Shown here: piece by piece, positions 8,840 to 18,118 of the stretch
Layout of the letters: every line of letters starts with the position of its first letter
How positions within the stretch are numbered: position 1 is the stretch's first letter
Assembly: GCA_964625575.1 (NCBI GenBank)
Contig: CAZVBQ010000010.1
Coordinates: forward strand, 1-64,000
DNA: 64,000 nt
Direction of reading: 5' to 3'
Source: UTCHB3 sp964625575
Lineage (GTDB): Bacteria > Bacteroidota > Ignavibacteria > Ignavibacteriales > Ignavibacteriaceae
Translations under genes and position numbers: made by a program
Notes under the pieces: generated by a model
Told to the model about the DNA's origin: nothing
The model's database searches: none
What the model saw: the letters and a program-made list of their open reading frames with translations, nothing else

Positions 8840-9988
8840 CTAAAAGAATTTCTTGAAGAAACCGCCCTCGTCCTGTTCACCCATAATGTTGGGCTGTGAA
8901 GAGAGCTCTTTAAGCAGTTCTTTTTCGCGTGAGTTAACCTTCTTGGGCACGATTATATTAACTTGTACAAGTTGATCACCTCGCCGTTGGCTTCTGTCGT
9001 TAACATTTGGAAGACCCTTGCCTGACATTCTCAGAATTTTTCCAGCGAGGGTGCCTGAGTCGATGGTAAGTTTTGCTTTACCACTAAGCGTGGGTATCTC
9101 AACTTCATCACCGAGCACGGCTTGTGGAAAGCTAATGAAAAGCTGATAGACAATATCAGAACCCTGACGTTTGAAATGGTCATGCTCCAATTCCTGGAAA
9201 CCCACGAGGAGGTCACCATTGTGTCCGCCTCGCAAACCGGCATTTCCTCTTCCACGAAGGCTTAGCTGCATTTCGTCACTCACACCGGCCGGCACTTCGA
9301 TAGTCTCTGTAACCTCGGCTTTAACACGTCCGTCACCATGACACTTGCGGCATGGCTTATCGATAACGGTACCTTCACCGTTACAGTTCGCGCATGGCTG
9401 AATGTTTACAAACTGACCAAAAACAGAACGTGAAACATTTCTGATCTCGCCTGAACCGTTACATGACGGGCATGTTTTCTTGCTTGAGCCACCCTCGGAA
9501 CCACTTCCGGTGCAGGAGTCGCATTTTACAAATTTATTTATTTTAATTGTTTTTGTTGTGCCGTTGGCGATCTCTTCAAGTTTAAGCTTCAGAGTGACAC
9601 GAAGATCGCTACCTGGTGTGCCCGAACTTCGCCTACGCCCACCACCGGATCCTCTTCTACCACCACCAAAAAAGTCGTCGAAAATCGATCCGCCACCGAA
9701 AACATCGGAGAAGTGGGAGAAGATATCGTTAATATCGTTGAATCCCTGTTGACCGGCACCTGGGCCAAATGCCTGGTGACCGTATCGGTCGTATTTGGCT
9801 CTTTTATCATCGTCGCTGAGTACTTCATAAGCTTCCGCGGCTTCTTTGAACTTCTCCTCAGCCTCTTTATTGTCAGGGTTGCGGTCGGGATGATATTTCA
9901 TCGCGATCTTCCTGTAGGCAGATTTTATCTCATCCTTCGAAGCGGATTTGGAAACTCCAAGCACCTCATAATAATCTCTTTTACTCAT
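8840..9988 (-). CDS. dnaJ: Chaperone protein DnaJ
   Basis: A 382-residue type I J-protein. The J domain (1-70) contains the HPD motif in KYHPDRNPDN; a Gly/Phe-rich linker (about 75-125) includes FGGGSIFDDFFGGG; four CxxCxGxG zinc motifs follow (CDSCTGSG, CPSCNGSG, CANCNGEG, CRKCHGDG), then the substrate-binding C-terminal domains. It stimulates DnaK ATPase and delivers unfolded clients. It lies 33 bp downstream of grpE. No dnaK is present in this window. Confidence 0.98.
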   Translation of the reverse strand: MSKRDYYEVLGVSKSASKDEIKSAYRKIAMKYHPDRNPDNKEAEEKFKEAAEAYEVLSDDDKRAKYDRYGHQAFGPGAGQQGFNDINDIFSHFSDVFGGGSIFDDFFGGGRRGSGGGRRRSSGTPGSDLRVTLKLKLEEIANGTTKTIKINKFVKCDSCTGSGSEGGSSKKTCPSCNGSGEIRNVSRSVFGQFVNIQPCANCNGEGTVIDKPCRKCHGDGRVKAEVTETIEVPAGVSDEMQLSLRGRGNAGLRGGHNGDLLVGFQELEHDHFKRQGSDIVYQLFISFPQAVLGDEVEIPTLSGKAKLTIDSGTLAGKILRMSGKGLPNVNDRSQRRGDQLVQVNIIVPKKVNSREKELLKELSSQPNIMGEQDEGGFFKKFF

Positions 9989-10021
9989 GGTATCTCTTGT
10001 AATTCCTCTCGGTTATTTCGC

Positions 10022-10663
10022 TTATTCTTCAGGTTTTTCACTGATAATAACGTCACTGTGTCTCAGTATCGAATCTTTGTAAATGTAGCCTGCTCTCACC
10101 TCTTCAAGCACGGTATCAGGTTCAACTTCAGCGTTCACCATCCTGCCGATCGCGTTGTGGAGATTATAGTCGAAGGGCATGCCCTTTGCGGAAATTTTCT
10201 TTAGGCCCTTCCCTTCAAGAAGTTTGTTGAAAGAGTCATGGATCAATATAAAACCCTCGATCACTTTCATTTTGTCTTCTGTAGTGAGGGCAAAATCGGA
10301 TGCCCGGTCAAAATTATCAATCACGGGGAGGAGGTCGGTAATAAGACTTCCCTCGGCATCAGTCCAGGTTTTCAGTGATTCTTCCCTGTGCCTCCGTTTA
10401 ATGTTATCGATCTCAGCCATTCTTCTCTGGAGGATATCGCGCATTGAGTCGATCTCGCCTTTTAATTTTTCAACCTCTGCTTTGAGGGCTTCATTTTCGA
10501 GTGATAATTCAGCAAATTTAGGATCCACTTCGGGAGAGGTGGTTGTTTCAGTTACCGGTTCCTGAGCTGTCTGCTCTTCAGCGGTACCCGCCTGTTCACG
10601 CGTTTCAGTATCCTGCATTTCGTTTTTTTCTTCCATATTCCTGTTTTTCTTTCCGAATTTCAT
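10022..10663 (-). CDS. grpE: Nucleotide exchange factor GrpE
   Basis: A 213-residue protein with a long acidic, Glu/Thr-rich N-terminus, a central coiled coil (about 55-105, ALKAEVEKLKGEIDSM) and the conserved GrpE beta domain with NIKRRHREE, LLPVIDNFDRA and HNAIGRM. It promotes ADP release from DnaK. It lies between hrcA and dnaJ in the classical heat-shock order, 49 bp after hrcA. Confidence 0.96.
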   Translation of the reverse strand: MKFGKKNRNMEEKNEMQDTETREQAGTAEEQTAQEPVTETTTSPEVDPKFAELSLENEALKAEVEKLKGEIDSMRDILQRRMAEIDNIKRRHREESLKTWTDAEGSLITDLLPVIDNFDRASDFALTTEDKMKVIEGFILIHDSFNKLLEGKGLKKISAKGMPFDYNLHNAIGRMVNAEVEPDTVLEEVRAGYIYKDSILRHSDVIISEKPEE

Positions 10664-10712
10664 ATAATACCTTTCCTACAATTTGTAAAAAAGCCAACTA
10701 ATTAAACAAATG

Positions 10713-11819
10713 CTATCTTTCGGTCTGTTGGTTCCCCGTGAGGAACTCGGTTAACAGTCCGGCTGTATAGTCAACAATTGCAATTATTTTGGCGTAATCC
10801 ATCCGTTTGGGTCCGATGATCCCCATAGCACCGGAATTGTCGCCAATTCTGTATTCTTTCATGACAAGACTGTAGTCTTCCATTTTCATATCATGAAGCT
10901 CGCTTCCTATCATGATGTTCACTCCGCTCACAGCGGCTGAACGTTCGAGGAAAATCCCTGAACTGTTTTCGAAAATATGGATAATGATATCCTTGTCTTC
11001 TATCAGTTCCACAATGTTTTCAAACTTTAGAGGGTCTTCGAACTCCGGATGTTTCAGAAGGTTTCTGGCTCCTGAAATCAAAACCTTTTCTTCTGTTTTA
11101 AAGTCGTTGAAAATCCTTTCAGCGGAGTCATAAAGCATGTTGATGATCGGATTTCCCTCAACGCCGCTGTCTTTCAGGCGCTCCGCGATAGTATCTTTAA
11201 TATCTTTTAACCTGAGACCCGAGAGTTTTTCGTTGAGCAGACTCTGTACGTCATCGATCTGTTTCTCTTCAATATTCGCGGTCAGTTCAAGAGTGATGGT
11301 TTTCACCAGACCCGAGACAATGCTTATAACAACAAGTATTTTGTTGGAAGAGAGATAAACAAGCTGTATTCTGCTGAGAACACCTGTTTCGATCTTAGGG
11401 TAGATCACGCACGCGAGCTGGTCGGTTATCCTGCTCATTATCTTAGAGGCGGTTGAATAGATCTCCTCGATATCGATGATGCTTTTCTTCAGTCCCGATG
11501 AGATCGACTCCATTGTCTGCCCGTCGATCTGGGGAGTATCCATGAGGGAATCAACGTAAAGCCTGTATCCCTTATCGGTTGGCACTCTTCCGGCAGAAGT
11601 ATGCGGATGATTGATGTAACCGGAGTCTTCCAGATCAGCCATGATATTTCTCACCGTAGCGGGGGAAAGACCGATGTCATATTTTTTGGAAATATTCCTG
11701 CTGCCAACCGGAGAGGCAGTTAGAATAAACTGATTTACAATATGCCTCAGGATGCTCTTTTCTCTTGCGGAAAGTTCAGATCCTTGAATTATCAGATTAA
11801 CTCCAATTAATTGAAACAA
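10713..11819 (-). CDS. hrcA: Heat-inducible transcription repressor HrcA
   Basis: A repressor of up to 368 residues with an N-terminal winged helix (ELSAREKSILRHIV, then GSRNISKKYDIGLSPATVRNIMADLEDSGYI and HPHTSAGRVPTDKGY) and the HrcA sensor domain that ends in RMDYAKIIAIVDYTAG. It normally binds CIRCE elements in front of chaperone operons with help from GroEL. The frame has no ATG near the N-terminus. TTG at 11819 is the longest option, but the -7 element at 11841-11834 would leave only a very short leader, and GGAG lies just before a CTG at 11795; that CTG, or a codon close to it, is my preferred true start. No CIRCE inverted repeat is seen upstream. Confidence 0.93.
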   Translation of the reverse strand: MFQLIGVNLIIQGSELSAREKSILRHIVNQFILTASPVGSRNISKKYDIGLSPATVRNIMADLEDSGYINHPHTSAGRVPTDKGYRLYVDSLMDTPQIDGQTMESISSGLKKSIIDIEEIYSTASKIMSRITDQLACVIYPKIETGVLSRIQLVYLSSNKILVVISIVSGLVKTITLELTANIEEKQIDDVQSLLNEKLSGLRLKDIKDTIAERLKDSGVEGNPIINMLYDSAERIFNDFKTEEKVLISGARNLLKHPEFEDPLKFENIVELIEDKDIIIHIFENSSGIFLERSAAVSGVNIMIGSELHDMKMEDYSLVMKEYRIGDNSGAMGIIGPKRMDYAKIIAIVDYTAGLLTEFLTGNQQTER

Positions 11820-11833
11820 AAGTTTTTAACCTG

Positions 11834-11841
11834 CAAATATA
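11834..11841 (-). promoter_or_regulatory. Bacteroidota-type -7 promoter element for hrcA operon
   Basis: The minus strand reads TATATTTG from 11841 to 11834, an exact match to TAnnTTTG. The -33 position is T-rich but lacks a perfect TTTG. It lies in the divergent region between hrcA and nuoJ. It would place transcription start a few nt before 11820, which argues for a translation start downstream of the TTG at 11819. Confidence 0.5.
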
Positions 11842-11915
11842 ATGAAAACAGCCGGGGTTAAAAAGGGAGAAGGAGGGGAGCAGAGGTTTGCATTCGCGGC
11901 AAAAAGAGAATAATT

Positions 11916-11947
11916 TTTGAATAAGTAGCTCTAAAAACTTATATTTG
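11916..11947 (+). promoter_or_regulatory. Bacteroidota-type promoter for the nuoJ-nuoN cluster
   Basis: TTTG at 11916-11919 and TATATTTG at 11940-11947 are separated by 20 bp, matching the -33 TTTG / -7 TAnnTTTG consensus of Bacteroidota housekeeping promoters. The nuoJ ATG lies 48 nt downstream of the -7 box, with AGGAAG at 11984-11989 as ribosome binding site. This indicates that the complex I cluster really begins at nuoJ. Confidence 0.6.
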
Positions 11948-11994
11948 TGTTTTGATTAATTTTGACTTTTAAGCTACCAATTCAGGAAGTTTTC

Positions 11995-12504
11995 ATGACT
12001 CTGGAACAGGGATTGTTTGGATTTTTCGCGCTGATAGCGGTCGCGTCATCATTACTGATGGTGACACGGAAGAATCCTGTAATATCCGCGCTATTTTTGG
12101 TTCTTAATTTTGGAGCACTCTCCGGAATATACATTCTCCTCAGAGCTCAGTTCATAGCCGTGGTTCAGGTGATCGTATACGCGGGGGCGATCATGGTGCT
12201 TTTTCTGTTTGTTATCATGCTTTTGAGGCCCGAACAGGAAAAGTCATACTTCAAGGAGAGGCCGCAGGCAAAGTTTCTGGCAATAGTTATCGGTCTGTTA
12301 ATGTTTGCTCAGATCGTTTATGCTGTTTTCTTCGCCGCGTCCGGCAAGGTTGTAGATGAATCACAGCGGGTGAACATCGGAACGATCGAGAACATCGGAA
12401 GGGAACTGTACACATCATACCTTCTGCCGTTTGAATCAATAGCATTTGTACTTCTTACAGCCACCATTGGCGCACTTGTCTTATCTAAAAAGAAACTGGA
12501 TTAG
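11995..12504 (+). CDS. nuoJ: NADH-quinone oxidoreductase subunit J
   Basis: A 169-residue membrane subunit of complex I with five predicted helices, including the conserved AVVQVIVYAGAIMVLFLFVIMLL segment that contributes to the E-channel. ATG 11995 is chosen rather than the TTG at 11962 because AGGAAG sits 5 nt before it. It is the first gene of a cluster that continues nuoK-L-M, an antiporter, an unknown gene and nuoN; nuoA-I are not in the window, although upstream DNA to the window start is visible. Confidence 0.95.
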   Translation: MTLEQGLFGFFALIAVASSLLMVTRKNPVISALFLVLNFGALSGIYILLRAQFIAVVQVIVYAGAIMVLFLFVIMLLRPEQEKSYFKERPQAKFLAIVIGLLMFAQIVYAVFFAASGKVVDESQRVNIGTIENIGRELYTSYLLPFESIAFVLLTATIGALVLSKKKLD

Positions 12505-12512
12505 CACTAAAG

Positions 12513-12815
12513 ATGATCCCACTGGAATATTATCTTATACTCAGCGCGTTCATGTTCGTAACCGGCGTAGCCGGAGTTCTGACCAGGAGAAACGCCATTG
12601 TTGTTTTCATGTCGATAGAGCTTATGCTTAATTCGGCAAACCTGACATTTGTTGCCTATTCCTCTTTTCTTGGGGATGTGGTGGGACAATTGTTCGTGTT
12701 CTTTGTAATGGCAGTTGCCGCCGCCGAAGTTGCGATCGGCTTGGCGATCATCATAGCCATCTTCAGGAACAAGGTAACTATAAATATCGACGAAATTAAC
12801 ATTCTTAAGTGGTAA
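12513..12815 (+). CDS. nuoK: NADH-quinone oxidoreductase subunit K
   Basis: A 100-residue protein with three membrane helices, the normal size of NuoK (MrpC-related). It retains the two conserved buried Glu positions: one in FMSIELMLNSANL and one in AAAEVAIGLAI. These carry proton-transfer function in complex I. It begins 8 bp after nuoJ. Confidence 0.96.
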   Translation: MIPLEYYLILSAFMFVTGVAGVLTRRNAIVVFMSIELMLNSANLTFVAYSSFLGDVVGQLFVFFVMAVAAAEVAIGLAIIIAIFRNKVTINIDEINILKW

Positions 12816-12838
12816 GCTACTAAAACATCCCACGAATT

Positions 12839-14779
12839 ATGACAGAATACATTTATTTGGCAGTGCTCTTCCCGCTGATCGGTTTCCTGATCAACGGGTT
12901 GTTTGGTAGATTGATCAAGAACGAGAAGATCGTCGGCGGACTTGGAGCCGCTATGGTCGGACTCTCGTTTTTGGTTATTGTTTCCTCATTTTTTGAAACT
13001 GTTGGCTTACCAGCCGATAAAAGGTCGCGCATAGTTGAATGGTTTACCTGGATACAGGCAGGCGGAATTAAAACCGCTTTCGCGTATCAGGTCGACCAGC
13101 TTTCACTCGTGATGTCTTTGGTCGTGACCGGTGTCGGCTTTCTGATCCATGTCTACTCTATCGGGTACATGCACGGTGACAAAGGTTTCTGGCGCTTCTT
13201 CGCGTACCTGAACCTCTTCATCTTCGCGATGATGAACCTGGTATTGGCTGACAATTTTGTTCTCCTTTTCCTCGGTTGGGAAGGTGTAGGGCTTTGCTCC
13301 TATCTTCTTATCGGGTTCTGGTACGACAGAAAGTTTGAAAAGGGAACTGTAGCCGATGCTTCGAAAAAGGCATTCGTGGTTAACAGGATCGGCGATTTCG
13401 GCTTCCTGGTAGCGATGTTCTTTATCTTTGCAAACTTCAACAGCCTTAACTTCAGTGAAGTGTTGCCGGTAGTGGCCGGTTCAGGCATCGAGCCTTGGGT
13501 TTTTGAAGCCATCGCGATCTTCCTTTTCATAGGTGCCACCGGTAAGTCGGCTCAGATACCTCTTTACGTCTGGCTTCCTGACGCTATGGCGGGTCCGACC
13601 CCTGTGTCAGCCCTCATCCACGCCGCAACCATGGTTACCGCGGGAGTTTACCTTCTCGCCAGAACCTCGATAATTTTTGCCATGGCTCCCACAGCCATGA
13701 TGGTGGTTGCCGTGGTTGGTTTGCTGACAGCATTCTTTGCTGCCACAATCGGGCTTGTACAAAACGATATCAAAAAAGTTCTCGCCTACTCCACGGTCTC
13801 ACAGCTAGGTTACATGTTCCTTGCTCTTGGCGTGGGTGCATTCTCTGCCGGTATTTTTCACGTAATGACTCACGCATTCTTTAAGGCCCTCCTCTTCCTT
13901 GGAGCCGGTTCGGTCATTCACGGAATGCATGAAGAGCAGGATATCAGAAATTATGGCGGTCTTAAAAAATACATGCCAAAGACATATATTGTATTTTTCA
14001 TCGCCGCGATAGCAATCGCGGGTGTTCCACCATTCGCAGGATTCTTCTCTAAAGATGAGATCCTCTGGATGTCATACGCCAACGGTGGTATTTTCTTTTG
14101 GATAATCGGTGCTCTTACGGCTTTGATGACCGCGTTCTACATGTTCCGTTTGACCTCAATGACCTTTGAAGGGAAGGAGAGGTTCGATCACCACCACGTC
14201 CACCCGCACGAGTCGCCAAATGTAATGCTTATTCCGCTTTACGTTTTGGCCTTTCTTTCGGTTGTTGGCGGTTGGATCGGTCTGCCGAAAGTGTTCGTTG
14301 GTGAACATGGAAACCTTTTTGAATCATGGCTCGAGCCAGTGTTCAAAGATGCCTCGAGGAGACTCGCTTCCGGCGGCATCCACTCGCATCTTGAAGAGTA
14401 CCTTTTAATGGCCACTTCGGTTGTTGGCGCGGTTGCTGCCATTATGTTGGCAAGGCACATTTACATGAAGAAACCCGGGATCGCGACAGGAGTTGCCGAA
14501 TCTTTCAAGGGTGTCTACAATACCCTTTATAACAAATACTTTGTGGATGAATTCTATCAGACTACGATTGTCAATCCGCTTGTGAAGCTTTCTGACTCGG
14601 TGCTCTTCAAGTTCACCGATGCCAAACTGATCGATGGTGCCGTTAACGGCACCGCGAAAGTGATAAATGTGGCTTCAAAATACGCGAGACAATTTCAGAC
14701 CGGTGTTGCACAGTTCTATGCCGTGGTAATGATGATAGCTATCGTTGGCACCTTATTCTGGATAATGATGAGTTTCTAA
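12839..14779 (+). CDS. nuoL: NADH-quinone oxidoreductase subunit L
   Basis: A 646-residue antiporter-like complex I subunit. It shows the conserved WEGVGLCSYLLIGFW (with the essential Glu), KSAQIPLYVWLPDAMAGPTPVSALIHAATMVTAGVYL, and the later FFKALLFLGAGSVIH. A His-rich loop (about 443-455, DHHHVHPHE) separates the last helices, and a long C-terminal region including the lateral helix follows. It is the distal proton-pumping subunit. Its TAA overlaps the nuoM ATG by one base. Confidence 0.97.
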   Translation: MTEYIYLAVLFPLIGFLINGLFGRLIKNEKIVGGLGAAMVGLSFLVIVSSFFETVGLPADKRSRIVEWFTWIQAGGIKTAFAYQVDQLSLVMSLVVTGVGFLIHVYSIGYMHGDKGFWRFFAYLNLFIFAMMNLVLADNFVLLFLGWEGVGLCSYLLIGFWYDRKFEKGTVADASKKAFVVNRIGDFGFLVAMFFIFANFNSLNFSEVLPVVAGSGIEPWVFEAIAIFLFIGATGKSAQIPLYVWLPDAMAGPTPVSALIHAATMVTAGVYLLARTSIIFAMAPTAMMVVAVVGLLTAFFAATIGLVQNDIKKVLAYSTVSQLGYMFLALGVGAFSAGIFHVMTHAFFKALLFLGAGSVIHGMHEEQDIRNYGGLKKYMPKTYIVFFIAAIAIAGVPPFAGFFSKDEILWMSYANGGIFFWIIGALTALMTAFYMFRLTSMTFEGKERFDHHHVHPHESPNVMLIPLYVLAFLSVVGGWIGLPKVFVGEHGNLFESWLEPVFKDASRRLASGGIHSHLEEYLLMATSVVGAVAAIMLARHIYMKKPGIATGVAESFKGVYNTLYNKYFVDEFYQTTIVNPLVKLSDSVLFKFTDAKLIDGAVNGTAKVINVASKYARQFQTGVAQFYAVVMMIAIVGTLFWIMMSF

Positions 14780-16281
14780 TGGAAAATAACTTTCTTCTTT
14801 CTTTACTGTTAATTCTTTCTGTTGGCGGTGCCTTGCTGACAATGATGCTGCCGAAAAACAATCCACAGGTTGTCCGGGTAACCGGACTGATAATCTCGAC
14901 GGTTATCTTCGTGGTTTCACTTTTCGCGTGGTTCAAGTTCGATGCCGGCAACACAAACTTCCAGTTTGTTGAAAAATATGAATGGGTGAAAGGGTTTGGC
15001 ATTTTCTATCATGTGGGACTTGACGGAATGTCATTACTCCTCGTGGTGCTCACAACTTTCATGACTCCGCTCGCGCTTCTTTCAACATGGTCGAGCATCG
15101 ACACTAAAGTTAAAGAGTTTACCTTCTTCATGCTGATGCTTGAAGCAGGAATGCTCGGCGTGTTCATGTCGCTTGATCTTTTCCTCTTCTACATTTTCTG
15201 GGAAGCGATGCTGATCCCGATGTATTTCATCATCGGTGTTTGGGGTGGAAAGAACAGAATTTACGCTTCGGTGAAGTTTTTTATCTATACGATGGCAGGT
15301 TCATTGGTAATGCTTGTGGCGATCATCTGGCTGGCAAACTCGGGTAACGCGTTTACCACCGACCTGATCGAGCTTTACAAGCAGGGACCGATACTTGAGA
15401 TTTCCAAGCAGAATTGGCTGTTTGCCGCTTTTGCTCTCAGCTTCGCCATTAAGGTGCCAATATTTCCATTACACACATGGCTGCCTGACGCCCACGTTGA
15501 AGCACCAACCGCGGGATCGGTAATCCTTGCCGGCGTGCTCCTTAAAATGGGTACTTACGGTCTGATCAGGTTCAACATACCTTTGTTCCCTGACGCGGCT
15601 AAAGCTTTCGCGCCATATATAACAACTCTCGCGGTTATCGGTATTATCTATGGTGCCCTGGTAGCGATGGTTCAGAAAGATATGAAGAAACTGGTTGCCT
15701 ACTCTTCAGTGTCTCACCTTGGCTTTGTAGTCCTGGGTATTTTTGGACTAACTGTCGAGTCGATGCAGGGTGCCATTATCCAAATGGTGAACCACGGACT
15801 TTCAACAGGCGCCCTCTTCCTTTTGGTGGGCTATATTTACGAGAGAACCCACACTCGGGAGATCGCTGATTACGGTGGTATCGCGAAAATAGTGCCGGTT
15901 TATGCAACTGTGCTTTTATTTGTTTCCCTTTCATCAATCGGTGTTCCCGGCTTGAACGGTTTTGTTGGCGAGTTTCTGATCCTTGTAGGTTCTTTCGGTT
16001 CACCGGTGCTGAACAGTCCCTGGTACGCGATAATTTCAGCCACCGGCGTGATCTTTGCCGCCGTGTATCTGCTTTGGATGTATCAGAGGGTATGTCTTGA
16101 AACAGTAAAGAATGAAAAGATGAACTCACTGACTGACCTCAACACCCGTGAGATGATAACACTGGTACCTTTGATGATATTCATCGTGTGGATCGGTGTC
16201 TATCCGTCAACATTTCTGAAAATTACGGAAGCATTTTCCGCGAACGTGGTAAACACTTTAATGAGCGCGTTGGCGAAATAA
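14779..16281 (+). CDS. nuoM: NADH-quinone oxidoreductase subunit M
   Basis: A 500-residue antiporter-like subunit with about 14 helices. Conserved parts include FYIFWEAMLIPMYFIIGVWGG (essential Glu), KVPIFPLHTWLPDAHVEAPTAGSVILAGVLLKMG, and VNHGLSTGALFLLVG. It forms one of three proton channels in the membrane arm. Translation is coupled to nuoL by a one-base stop/start overlap (TAATG). Confidence 0.97.
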   Translation: MENNFLLSLLLILSVGGALLTMMLPKNNPQVVRVTGLIISTVIFVVSLFAWFKFDAGNTNFQFVEKYEWVKGFGIFYHVGLDGMSLLLVVLTTFMTPLALLSTWSSIDTKVKEFTFFMLMLEAGMLGVFMSLDLFLFYIFWEAMLIPMYFIIGVWGGKNRIYASVKFFIYTMAGSLVMLVAIIWLANSGNAFTTDLIELYKQGPILEISKQNWLFAAFALSFAIKVPIFPLHTWLPDAHVEAPTAGSVILAGVLLKMGTYGLIRFNIPLFPDAAKAFAPYITTLAVIGIIYGALVAMVQKDMKKLVAYSSVSHLGFVVLGIFGLTVESMQGAIIQMVNHGLSTGALFLLVGYIYERTHTREIADYGGIAKIVPVYATVLLFVSLSSIGVPGLNGFVGEFLILVGSFGSPVLNSPWYAIISATGVIFAAVYLLWMYQRVCLETVKNEKMNSLTDLNTREMITLVPLMIFIVWIGVYPSTFLKITEAFSANVVNTLMSALAK

Positions 16282-16284
16282 GCC

Positions 16285-17751
16285 ATGAGGCACACTGCTT
16301 ATATTATTGTAGCCATAATCAGCCTGCTATTTGCGTTGAACAGCGAAGCATTTGGCTTCTCACAGCAGACAACCAAACAGGAAAAACAAGAAACTGTTCT
16401 TTCACATTCTGATAAAGTTGAACATGCCACGGCAGAGGGTGAGCACCACGGGGCTGAACCAAGCCCTTACATGGTTATACCGTTCATAACCCTGCTTCTT
16501 TTAATAGCGATCGCGCCATTGTTCTTCCAGCATTTTTGGGAGCACAATTACCACAGGGTTGCCATCTTCCTGGGGCTGATCACCGCGGCTTATTACGCTG
16601 TTTTCCTGAATGATTTCACAAGCCTGCGGCACACGCTGGTTGAGTATCTGTCGTTCATCGCGCTTCTCGGTTCACTCTTTGTTGCCAGCGGCGGGATACT
16701 GATAAAAGTTGACAGAAAAGCCACTCCGTTGGTCAACACCATTTTTCTCCTGATCGGAGCGGTTATATCCAACGTAATCGGCACCACGGGGGCCTCAATG
16801 CTCCTGATCCGCCCCTTCATGAGAATGAACAAAGGAAGAATTCAACCCTACCACATAATCTTTTTCATTTTTGTGGTGAGCAATGTAGGCGGTGGTCTTA
16901 CTCCAATAGGCGATCCACCACTTTTTCTTGGATTCTTAAAAGGAGTTCCGTTTTTCTGGGTGATCGGTCATGTCTGGGAGATATGGCTTCTTGCTCTCGC
17001 GCTGATCCTGGGAATTTTCTTCGTGCTCGACCGTAATAACAAATCCGGTGCCGGTGACGAGAACAACTACACAGGAAAGATCGAATTCAAAGGTCTGAAG
17101 AATCTCGTTTATCTCGCGATCATAATTCTCGCGGTCTTTCTTGACCCGGCAGTAATGTCGTGGGTGCCTTCACTTGATCCGCTCCCAGTGGGGATAAGGG
17201 AGATCATCATGTTCGGTGTGGTTTACATGGCATACAGAACGGCTGACACGGAGATACTGAAGGCGAATGAATTTGATTTTGGCCCGATAAAAGAAGTTGC
17301 GTACCTCTTTGTGGGTATCTTCTTCACAATGATCCCTGCTTTAAGATTGGTCGCCGATATGGCGAGGGATAACAGCGAAGTGTTCACAGGTTCCCTTTTC
17401 TACTGGGCATCCGGTTCGCTTTCATCGTTCCTTGACAACGCGCCGACATATCTTAATTTCCTGAGCGCTGCCATGGGTAAGTTCGGGTATGACCTCAACG
17501 GAGGCGCTGAGCAAACGCGACAATTCCTTGTCACGGGTGATGCCGTTCATTATCTGATGGCGATCTCTGTTGGTTCCGTGTTTTTCGGAGCAATGACCTA
17601 TATAGGAAATGGACCAAATTTCATGGTAAAATCAATTTCCGAGAGGGCAGGAGTGAGGGTGCCGACTTTTATCGAATATATGATCAAATATTCACTGCCT
17701 GTACTTTTACCGGTTTACGCGGTGATCTGGTTCATCTTTTTTAGAGGTTAG
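16285..17751 (+). CDS. Sodium:proton antiporter of the NhaD/ArsB-CitM type
   Basis: A 488-residue ion transporter with an N-terminal signal-like helix, a short His-rich hydrophilic segment (about 35-62), and about 12 membrane helices. Diagnostic patches are ISNVIGTTGASMLLIRPFM, VSNVGGGLTPIGDPPLFLGF and SSFLDNAPTYLNFL, which match the ion-transporter superfamily members annotated as Na+/H+ antiporters (CitMHS_2-like) in Bacteroidota. The two helix-break motifs with GDPP and DNAPT are where the substrate ion binds in this superfamily. It lies 3 bp after nuoM and 2 bp before the next gene, i.e. inside the complex I transcription unit. Substrate (Na+ versus another ion) is inferred. Confidence 0.85.
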   Translation: MRHTAYIIVAIISLLFALNSEAFGFSQQTTKQEKQETVLSHSDKVEHATAEGEHHGAEPSPYMVIPFITLLLLIAIAPLFFQHFWEHNYHRVAIFLGLITAAYYAVFLNDFTSLRHTLVEYLSFIALLGSLFVASGGILIKVDRKATPLVNTIFLLIGAVISNVIGTTGASMLLIRPFMRMNKGRIQPYHIIFFIFVVSNVGGGLTPIGDPPLFLGFLKGVPFFWVIGHVWEIWLLALALILGIFFVLDRNNKSGAGDENNYTGKIEFKGLKNLVYLAIIILAVFLDPAVMSWVPSLDPLPVGIREIIMFGVVYMAYRTADTEILKANEFDFGPIKEVAYLFVGIFFTMIPALRLVADMARDNSEVFTGSLFYWASGSLSSFLDNAPTYLNFLSAAMGKFGYDLNGGAEQTRQFLVTGDAVHYLMAISVGSVFFGAMTYIGNGPNFMVKSISERAGVRVPTFIEYMIKYSLPVLLPVYAVIWFIFFRG

Positions 17752-17753
17752 AA

Positions 17754-18116
17754 ATGACTGTCAAAGAAGCACTTGCCAATAAAAAGACAGGTTTCATGTA
17801 TGGGAACAGGCTGATACTCCCTTTCAAGGCGAGGTTCCTGAAGGTGGTGGTCAATAGTGATATTATTACTGATTTTTCCCCAAGTTCAAAAGGGATCTCG
17901 ATTGTGGAAGAAGACTATTACACAAGTCTTTACTTTCATGAATACGACTCTTTGAGAGAAAGTCTTTCGAAATATGAGGCTGTTAAAATAGTTCTTGTTG
18001 AGAAAGAAGAGAATATTTTTGATGTTAACAAGCATATGAAAATTGCGGTTTACAAGACCGAAACTCATTTGGCGAATATAGAAGAAACTGATCAAGACAT
18101 TTTATTTATCGAGTAG
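17754..18116 (+). CDS. Unknown 120-residue protein encoded inside the nuo cluster
   Basis: A soluble protein without signal peptide, membrane helix or Cys-rich motif. It is rich in Glu, Lys, Tyr and Phe and looks like a small alpha/beta fold (RFLKVVVNSDIITDFSP, YEAVKIVLVEKEENIF, KHMKIAVYKTETH). It is tightly packed (2 bp gaps) between the antiporter and nuoN, so it is expressed with complex I. It could be an assembly factor, an antiporter regulator or an accessory subunit; I recognise no family. Confidence 0.75.
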   Translation: MTVKEALANKKTGFMYGNRLILPFKARFLKVVVNSDIITDFSPSSKGISIVEEDYYTSLYFHEYDSLRESLSKYEAVKIVLVEKEENIFDVNKHMKIAVYKTETHLANIEETDQDILFIE

Positions 18117-18118
18117 AT

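Noticed and set aside
11820..11961. CIRCE operator in the hrcA/nuoJ divergent region
   Set aside because: No TTAGCACTC or GAGTGCTAA half-site or near match found on either strand.
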